From DASXUC01 sp036505015 (GTDB taxonomy: Bacteria > Sysuimicrobiota > Sysuimicrobiia > Sysuimicrobiales > Kaftiobacteriaceae): 11,263 bases of DNA. The notes beneath the pieces are model-generated. The model was given only the letters and a program-made list of their open reading frames with translations. It searched no databases and had not been told where the DNA came from. The stretch spans positions 1-11,263 of the forward strand of contig DASXUC010000021.1 in NCBI GenBank assembly GCA_036505015.1, in the 5' to 3' direction. Of the stretch, positions 6,823-11,263 are shown one piece after another. The stretch's first letter is position 1. Every line of letters begins with the position of its first letter. A program made the translations under genes and the position numbers.

Positions 6823-7805
6823 TACGCGGCCATGACCCGGCGCACCGCAGTGAGGATGTCCTCCTCCTGCGGCACCGCGGCGCGTTCCAACGCGCGGTTG
6901 TACGGGATTGGACACTCCGCACCGCCGAGGCGAACGATCGGGGCCGTGAGGTGCGAAACGGCATCGCTCTCGGCGATGCGGGCCGCAATCTCCGCCCCGA
7001 TCCCCAGGGTCTTTACCGCTTCGTAGACGATCACCACACGGCCGGTCTTGCGGACCGACGCGACCAGCGTCTCGGCATCCAGCGGGCGGAGCGTGCGCGG
7101 ATCGATGACTTCTGCGCTGATGCCTTCCTCCGCCAGCATGCCGGCGGCGGCTAGCGCACGCGGCACCATGACGCCGGTGGCGACGACGGTGACGTCGGCG
7201 CCCTCGCGCTTGACGTCGGCGACACCGAGGGGGACGGCCGTGGGGGCATCGGGTACCGGCCCTTTCGTCCGATAGAGCAGCTTGTGTTCGATGAAGATGA
7301 CCGGGTTGTCGTCCCGGATGGCCGACAACAGCAGTCCTTTGGCGTCGGCCGGGGTGGACGGGGCCACCACCTTCAGGCCGGGCACGTGGGCAAACCAGGC
7401 CTCCAGGCTTTCCGAATGCTGCGCCGCCGCTCCGGTCCCTGATCCCCCCGGCGTCCGCAGGACCATCGGAACGGCCGCCGTCCCGCCGAACATGTACCGG
7501 ATCTTGGCCGCCTGCAGCACCAGTTGCTCCATGCACAGCGTGATGAAATCCATGAACTGGATTTCCACCACCGGCCGCAACCCCGTGATCGCCCCGCCAA
7601 TCGCGCAGCCGGTGATTGCGGCTTCGGAGATGGGCGTATCCCGCACGCGCCGGTCGCCGAATTCGTCCAGCAGGCCGTCGGTGACGCCAAAGGCGCCGCC
7701 GTAGACCCCGATGTCCTCGCCCAGAAGCACGACCCGCTCGTCCGCGCGCATCTCCTCGCGCAGCCCCTCGCGAATCGCCTCGGCGTAGGACATCAGCCGG
7801 GTCAT
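6822..7805 (-). CDS. Thiamine-diphosphate dehydrogenase E1 component, beta subunit (AcoB/PdhB-like)
   Basis: A 327-residue beta subunit of a heterotetrameric 2-oxo acid or acyloin dehydrogenase E1. Visible family signatures are LLGEDIGVYGGAFGVTDGL (27-45), DTPISEAAITGCAIG (56-70) with E61 as the glutamate that activates the cofactor, EIQFMDF (81-87), RTPGGSG (117-123), H130 in AQHSESLEAWFAHVPGL, VVAPSTPADAKGLL, and a C-terminal transketolase-like domain from about 190 (VIDPRTLRPLDAETL). Length is normal for AcoB and PdhB (about 325-340). Its ATG at 7805 overlaps the alpha-subunit stop as ATGA, showing translational coupling and equal stoichiometry. It supplies half of the cofactor site with the alpha subunit. 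The substrate is not defined by these motifs: pyruvate, acetoin or a longer acyloin are possible. Confidence 0.95.
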   Translation of the reverse strand: MTRLMSYAEAIREGLREEMRADERVVLLGEDIGVYGGAFGVTDGLLDEFGDRRVRDTPISEAAITGCAIGGAITGLRPVVEIQFMDFITLCMEQLVLQAAKIRYMFGGTAAVPMVLRTPGGSGTGAAAQHSESLEAWFAHVPGLKVVAPSTPADAKGLLLSAIRDDNPVIFIEHKLLYRTKGPVPDAPTAVPLGVADVKREGADVTVVATGVMVPRALAAAGMLAEEGISAEVIDPRTLRPLDAETLVASVRKTGRVVIVYEAVKTLGIGAEIAARIAESDAVSHLTAPIVRLGGAECPIPYNRALERAAVPQEEDILTAVRRVMAA

Positions 7806-8770
7806 GCGTAGACTCCGTCCAGCAGGGACGCCGGATCCGGCTCCGGACTCTCCTCAGCGAACCGCAGTGCGGCGTCGATCGCCGAGCGAGCCGCGGCCTC
7901 CAAGGCGTCAGCGTCAGCGTCGATCACTACACCGCCGGCGATCAGCCGCGCACGCAGCTGCGCAATCGGATCGCGGCGGCGCCAGGCCTCGACTTCGTCC
8001 CTTGTGCGGTAGCGCTGGCGGTCGCTCTTGCTGTGGCCTTTGTAGCGGTACGCGGCGCACTCCAGCAGCGTCGGGCCCCCGCCGGAGCGGGCCAGGGCCA
8101 CGGCGGCTTCGGTTGCGTCGTAGACGGCCAGCACGTCGGTGCCGTCCACGGTCATGCCGGGGATGCCGTAGGCGGCGGCGCGGTCGCTGATCCGTGCGAC
8201 CCGCATCGACTTCCGCACGGGCATCGACATCGCGTACTGGTTGTTCTCACACACGAAGACGACGGGGAGGGCCCAGATCGATGCCAGGTTGACGGACTCG
8301 TGGAATGCCCCCTCATTCGCGGCGCCGTCGCCGAAGAATGCCACACAGACCTGGCCCGTCTGCCGCACTTGGATGGAGAGACCCACGCCCGTCGCGATCG
8401 GCAGCCCGCCGGCGACGATGCCGTTGGCGCCCAGGTTGCCGCCCGACACGTCGGCGATGTGCATGCTGCCGCCGCGACCGCGGCAGTAGCCGGTTTCCTT
8501 TCCCAGAAACTCCGCCATCATGCGTCCGACGTCGGCGCCCTTGGCCAAACAGTGTCCGTGTCCGCGATGGGTGCTGAGGATGTAGTCCTCCGGCTTCAGC
8601 GCTGCGCAGACCCCCGTGGCAACGGCTTCCTGTCCGAGCCCGAGGTGCATCGTGCCGTGGACCCGGCCGAGGGCGAACAGTTCGTCGGCCTTTTCTTCAA
8701 ACGCGCGGATCAGCAGCATCATGCGCAGCATCGACAGGGTTCGGTCGACGGCCGGCGGGACCGTCTTCAT
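7802..8770 (-). CDS. Thiamine-diphosphate dehydrogenase E1 component, alpha subunit (AcoA/PdhA-like)
   Basis: A 322-residue alpha subunit that binds thiamine diphosphate and carries out the decarboxylating or C-C cleaving half reaction, then acylates the lipoyl carrier. Signatures: RAFEEKADELFALGRVHGTMHLGLGQEA split across 22-49, STHRGHGHCLAKGAD (66-80), GRGGSMHIAD (98-107), GANGIVAGGLPIATG (114-128), the cofactor motif from GDGAANEGAFHE (147-158) to CENN (174-177), and the active-site loop YRYKGHSKSD (241-250). The THRGHGHCLAKGAD and short N-terminus resemble acetoin dehydrogenase AcoA (about 320-330 residues) at least as well as PdhA. ATG at 8770 overlaps the regulator's TGA as ATGA, with GGTGGA just upstream as ribosome-binding site. 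No key motif is missing. Confidence 0.95.
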   Translation of the reverse strand: MKTVPPAVDRTLSMLRMMLLIRAFEEKADELFALGRVHGTMHLGLGQEAVATGVCAALKPEDYILSTHRGHGHCLAKGADVGRMMAEFLGKETGYCRGRGGSMHIADVSGGNLGANGIVAGGLPIATGVGLSIQVRQTGQVCVAFFGDGAANEGAFHESVNLASIWALPVVFVCENNQYAMSMPVRKSMRVARISDRAAAYGIPGMTVDGTDVLAVYDATEAAVALARSGGGPTLLECAAYRYKGHSKSDRQRYRTRDEVEAWRRRDPIAQLRARLIAGGVVIDADADALEAAARSAIDAALRFAEESPEPDPASLLDGVYA

Positions 8771-9729
8771 TCCACCACGCCCTGACTGAGGCGCGCCGCG
8801 CGCAGCATTGCCCGCGCGGCCAGGTGGTCGGTCACCAGGACGTCGACAAGACGCCCGCGGAGCGCTCCGGCGATGGCGTCGGCTTTCTCCAACCCGCCGG
8901 CGACGGCGACCACCGTGGGGATGCGCCGGATGTCCGCGAGCTCGACGGCCAGGATGCGCGCGTCCAGCGCAGGATCGACCGGCTCCCCGTCGCGGCCGAA
9001 TGAGCGAGTGCAGATATCGCCTACGGCGCCGCGTCGCTTCAACGTTGACAGGTCCTCAGCGCTGAAATAGCCGCTCTGTACGAGCGTCGAGGACGGCACC
9101 AGCGCCCCGATGCCGACCAGCGCCAGCTGAACGCTTCGAGCCTGGGCCAGGACGCCCGCGATGTCCGGGTCTGACAGCAGAGCGTCGCGCACCGCGGGAC
9201 GCGCCAGAATCGCCGGCGCGTGGAGCAGGTGCACGTCTCCCCCCTGCAGATCGGCGAGCCGCCGGGCAAGGTCGTTGGCGTGGATCTCCGACGCCACACG
9301 TCCAATGCCCCCGACCAGCGGCACGACGGCGGTGCGCAGCCGCCGGGGCCGCAGCGCGCCGATCACCGCGGCCAGCGTCGTGCCCCAGGAGATACCGATG
9401 CGTTCTCTCCCCTTCAGCGTCCGGGTCAGGTACGCCGCCGCCGCCTGCCCGAGCACCCGACGGGTCGCGACCGGAGATTCGCTGCGGCCGGTGACGACAA
9501 TAGCTTCACGCAGCCCGTAGAGGTCCTCGAGGTCACGGCCTAGGTCATGGTGGGTACCTTCGGGCGTATCGAACTCAATCCGCACGATGCCCAGCGCGCG
9601 GGCGCGGCTCAGCAGGCGTGACACGGTCGGCCGTGACACGCCGAGCCGCACGGCAATCTGTTGCTGGGTCCGCCCGCGTACGTAGTACAGTTCAGCCGCC
9701 TTGGCCATCAGCGCCGTGTCCTCGCGCAT
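8767..9729 (-). CDS. SorC-family transcriptional regulator
   Basis: A 320-residue regulator: N-terminal helix-turn-helix (about 8-50; recognition region TQQQIAVRLGVSRPTVSRLLSRAR split over 21-44) and a large C-terminal sugar-binding domain (PF04198, about 60-316). Hallmarks of that domain are GISWGTTL (112-119), PLVGGIG (137-143), VGIGALV (205-211), GDICTRSF (237-244) and VAVAGGLEKADAI (274-286). SorC proteins are tetrameric and usually respond to a phosphorylated sugar or polyol made in the pathway they control, so this gene strongly marks the operon as sugar catabolism. I place the start at ATG 9729; an upstream extension to 9798 would lie entirely within the preceding gene. The start is 7 bp after that gene's stop, with AGGG about 10 bases upstream. 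Being inside the operon, it is probably autoregulated, acting at a site upstream of 11038. Confidence 0.92.
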   Translation of the reverse strand: MREDTALMAKAAELYYVRGRTQQQIAVRLGVSRPTVSRLLSRARALGIVRIEFDTPEGTHHDLGRDLEDLYGLREAIVVTGRSESPVATRRVLGQAAAAYLTRTLKGRERIGISWGTTLAAVIGALRPRRLRTAVVPLVGGIGRVASEIHANDLARRLADLQGGDVHLLHAPAILARPAVRDALLSDPDIAGVLAQARSVQLALVGIGALVPSSTLVQSGYFSAEDLSTLKRRGAVGDICTRSFGRDGEPVDPALDARILAVELADIRRIPTVVAVAGGLEKADAIAGALRGRLVDVLVTDHLAARAMLRAARLSQGVVE

Positions 9730-9736
9730 CGGGATG

Positions 9737-11038
9737 CTACCCTGCGGGGACGGCGTGCTGCGCCGACCACACATCCTGCCGCTTCCGCAGCGCCACAATC
9801 GTCTGCGACTCGTCCAGCGTGACGTCGGCGGCGGTCAGCCGCGCCCCGCGAACCACGCTCCGGCGTATGCGCGCGCCATGCACCAGACCGATCGGCACCG
9901 CGCCCTCACGCCGGGCATCCGACGCGTCCACCGCCACTCCAAAGACGGTGCCACCGCCGATTCCATCGAGCGCATCACCGGCGGCAAGATCGCGCTTGGC
10001 GACGGCGACACACTCCGCCACCGGCGGCCCGGCAGCGGCCATCGTGGCCTCGCCGTAGAGGACTGCCCGCGCGACAGACAGTGGCGCTTCCAGGCTGGCA
10101 AGATGGAACGGACGTGACAGCAGATGGTATGGACCGTCCCCAAGCTTGAGATAGGCGATGTCTCGCCGCGCCGCGTCGTTGTGCGCAGCGACGATGAGAA
10201 ATACTCCGGGGGCCACGTCGCCGACGGCGTATTCGACCACGCCACGCCGCGAGAGAATGCCTCCGTCGATCCGCGGGATGAACACGCTCAGGAGATCGGT
10301 CAGGTCGGCGCGTGGGCCGTGCAGGCCGGGATGATCGATGCGCAGTCCGGTGGCGTTCGCCAGCGCCGCCATCTCCGCCATCGTCTTGGTCCCATCCACG
10401 AATGCCGTCAGCATGCGCGCACTCATGCCGCGGGTCTGGGCTTCGGCGGCGACGGTGGTTGGCGTGGCGAACGGATCGAGCCGGTTGTTCTTGCCCTTGC
10501 CCGCGCACACGACTTCCAGGTCGAGCAGACGCGCAAAATCCACCATCTCCGTCAGGACCGAGGGCTCGTCGCCGGCCGCGACCGTGTAGATCGTGCCCGC
10601 CTCACGAGCCAGGACGGCCAGGATCGGGCCGACGGTGACCTCGGCCTCGATGTTCATCGTCACAAATGGCTTGCGATGCTCACACGCCATGACGGCCAGC
10701 CGCGCGCCGACCTCCGGTTCACCGGTCGCATCCATCACCGCGTCCACGTCGGGCGAGCCGGCGAGCCAATTCGCCGTGGCGGTCACGGCGACCCGCCCGT
10801 CCCGCATCAGGGCGTGGGCGTGGTCGAGGGATCCCGCCAGCTCCGCGCCAGCGCCCGCAGCGGAGGCCGCCGTCAGCGCGCGATCAACCATCAGGTCGCA
10901 CAGCCCCGCCAGGGCGAGCCCTGGCATCGCCACGATCTGCCGGGCCAGTCCGCTGCCCATCTGCCCGGCGCCGATCACGGCGACGCGAATCGGACGACGC
11001 TGTTGCTCTAACAGGCGGAGGTGCTCAAGGAGCCTCAC
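9737..11038 (-). CDS. NAD(P)-dependent oxidoreductase with C-terminal SAF domain (COG4091 / DRL-like family)
   Basis: A 433-residue cytosolic oxidoreductase. A Rossmann fold begins with VAVIGAGQMGSG (19-30). Family-typical blocks follow: MDATGEPEVG (102-111), VTMNIEAEVTVGP (126-138), AAGDEPS (154-160), CAGKGKNNRLDP (178-189), FVDGTKTMAEMAALANATGL (213-232) and GLHGPR (238-243). The C-terminus (about 340-418) is an SAF-type beta clip (AKRDLAAGD, RGARLTAADVT). This is the predicted homoserine dehydrogenase-like family with SAF domain. From memory, it includes Brucella abortus DRL (DXR-II), which converts 1-deoxyxylulose 5-phosphate to MEP; other members are uncharacterised or catabolic. It is the first operon gene. 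Start is GTG at 11038: it lacks a Shine-Dalgarno sequence, but gives the expected short N-terminal helix before the Rossmann strand. Whether it is a true reductoisomerase is inference; family membership is confident. Confidence 0.85.
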   Translation of the reverse strand: MRLLEHLRLLEQQRRPIRVAVIGAGQMGSGLARQIVAMPGLALAGLCDLMVDRALTAASAAGAGAELAGSLDHAHALMRDGRVAVTATANWLAGSPDVDAVMDATGEPEVGARLAVMACEHRKPFVTMNIEAEVTVGPILAVLAREAGTIYTVAAGDEPSVLTEMVDFARLLDLEVVCAGKGKNNRLDPFATPTTVAAEAQTRGMSARMLTAFVDGTKTMAEMAALANATGLRIDHPGLHGPRADLTDLLSVFIPRIDGGILSRRGVVEYAVGDVAPGVFLIVAAHNDAARRDIAYLKLGDGPYHLLSRPFHLASLEAPLSVARAVLYGEATMAAAGPPVAECVAVAKRDLAAGDALDGIGGGTVFGVAVDASDARREGAVPIGLVHGARIRRSVVRGARLTAADVTLDESQTIVALRKRQDVWSAQHAVPAG

Positions 11039-11066
11039 GATGCACCATCGTTCTGTAGTTGAACAT
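11025..11066 (-). CDS. Possible 13-residue leader ORF overlapping the operon's first start codon
   Basis: A short ORF on the minus strand (MFNYRTMVHREAP) starts at ATG 11066 and ends 14 nt inside the oxidoreductase gene. A purine stretch (AGAGAAGAG) lies several bases upstream as a weak ribosome-binding site. It could couple translation to the GTG start, which has no site of its own. The same frame extends upstream to an ATG at 11228 (67 codons), which looks non-coding. Too short to judge on composition. Confidence 0.2.
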   Translation of the reverse strand: MFNYRTMVHREAP

Positions 11067-11184
11067 ATGTGCTCTTCTCTGGGTTCTCTGAGTGTCGGCT
11101 CGGGTCCTGCCGGGCGTGCGGACAGTGTCGACGGAAAGACGGTCCCCGCGGGAGAGAAAAGCTGGGCTTAGGCGGCCGCAGCCG
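11039..11184 (-). promoter_or_regulatory. Probable promoter/operator region of the nine-gene operon
   Basis: This stretch precedes the first operon gene and is locally richer in A+T (11041-11095) than its surroundings. It contains the palindrome ACATATGT at 11063-11070 (core of GAACATATGTGC, 11061-11072), the inverted repeat GTTC-N7-GAAC at 11050-11064, and the direct repeat TTCTCTG at 11075-11081 and 11084-11090. On the minus strand TATGTT (11063-11068) is a poor -10 candidate without a good -35 at the proper distance. The repeats are plausible SorC operator material given the regulator in the operon. No promoter can be called with confidence. Confidence 0.4.
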
Positions 11185-11263
11185 TCATCGGCGCTCGGGG
11201 GTGGCTCCGTGCGCTTCCTGGCCGGCACGCGGGAGATCCTTGGGCCGGCCGAAGATCATGCGC
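11185..11263. other. Edge of a neighbouring gene, strand undecided
   Basis: Two readings compete. On the minus strand a frame enters from the right edge and ends at TGA 11185-11187 (tail RMIFGRPKDLPRAGQEAHG...), which would be the 3' end of a gene upstream of the operon. On the plus strand GTG at 11209, preceded by GGGGGTGG, opens MRFLAGTREILGPAEDHA to the right edge, which would be a divergent gene. Both use G/C-rich third positions and share the same codon register, so composition does not decide. A second minus frame is open as well, to TAA at 11168-11170. Confidence 0.25.

Noticed and set aside
6823..7536. Upstream extension of the lipoyl protein frame to 7536 (324 codons)
   Set aside because: The N-terminal part is an out-of-frame reading of E1 beta; the lipoyl domain begins right at ATG 6822.
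9730..9798. Longer start (9798) for the SorC regulator
   Set aside because: It lies inside the oxidoreductase gene and encodes a non-conserved Arg/Ser-rich stretch; the family start is at MREDTALMAKAAELYY.
11067..11228. 67-codon ORF upstream of the operon
   Set aside because: Composition is Arg/Thr/Pro-rich without any recognisable motif; only its last 13 codons were kept, as a possible leader.

Overview
This is a G+C-rich bacterial window (about two thirds G+C by eye) with very dense gene packing. No RNA gene, insertion sequence, CRISPR array or phage gene was seen. The MEP-pathway ispD, a PpaX-like phosphatase and a zinc-ribbon module of a type I recall mainly from Bacillota suggest a high-GC Terrabacteria lineage (Bacillota-like, Chloroflexota, CSP1-3/Sysuimicrobiota or similar). 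That placement is inference only.

Left end (1-1497): a nearly complete ispD on the minus strand runs off the left edge. A 159-bp divergent intergenic region rich in inverted repeats separates it from a plus-strand HAD phosphatase of PpaX type. The 3' end of the phosphatase gene overlaps the end of the next gene by 49 bp, tail to tail.

Main body (11038 down to 1449, all minus strand): a nine-gene operon of about 9.6 kb with overlaps of 1-4 bp or gaps of 4-35 bp. In transcription order it encodes: (1) a COG4091-type NAD(P)-dependent oxidoreductase with a C-terminal SAF domain, the family that contains Brucella DRL/DXR-II; (2) a SorC-family sugar-responsive regulator; (3, 4) E1 alpha and E1 beta of a thiamine-diphosphate dehydrogenase, closest in feel to acetoin dehydrogenase AcoA/AcoB; (5) an 86-residue protein that is only a lipoyl domain; (6) a xylose-isomerase-like TIM barrel fused to an N-terminal zinc ribbon; (7-9) an ABC importer of the Fe3+/2-aminoethylphosphonate/sugar-phosphate class (binding protein, fused double permease, ATPase).

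How it may work together (inference): importer plus SorC regulator plus sugar isomerase indicates uptake and breakdown of a sugar-like compound. A DXR-like oxidoreductase next to an acyloin-cleaving type E1 with a lipoyl carrier suggests a route in which a branched or 1-deoxy sugar (phosphate) is isomerised to an acyloin such as 1-deoxyxylulose 5-phosphate and cleaved to acetyl-lipoyl plus a triose phosphate. That would in effect be the first steps of the MEP pathway run in reverse as catabolism. The substrate cannot be fixed from sequence alone.

Right end (11039-11263): a leader region with a small palindrome, overlapping inverted repeats and a possible 13-codon leader ORF, followed by the edge of another gene whose strand cannot be decided.
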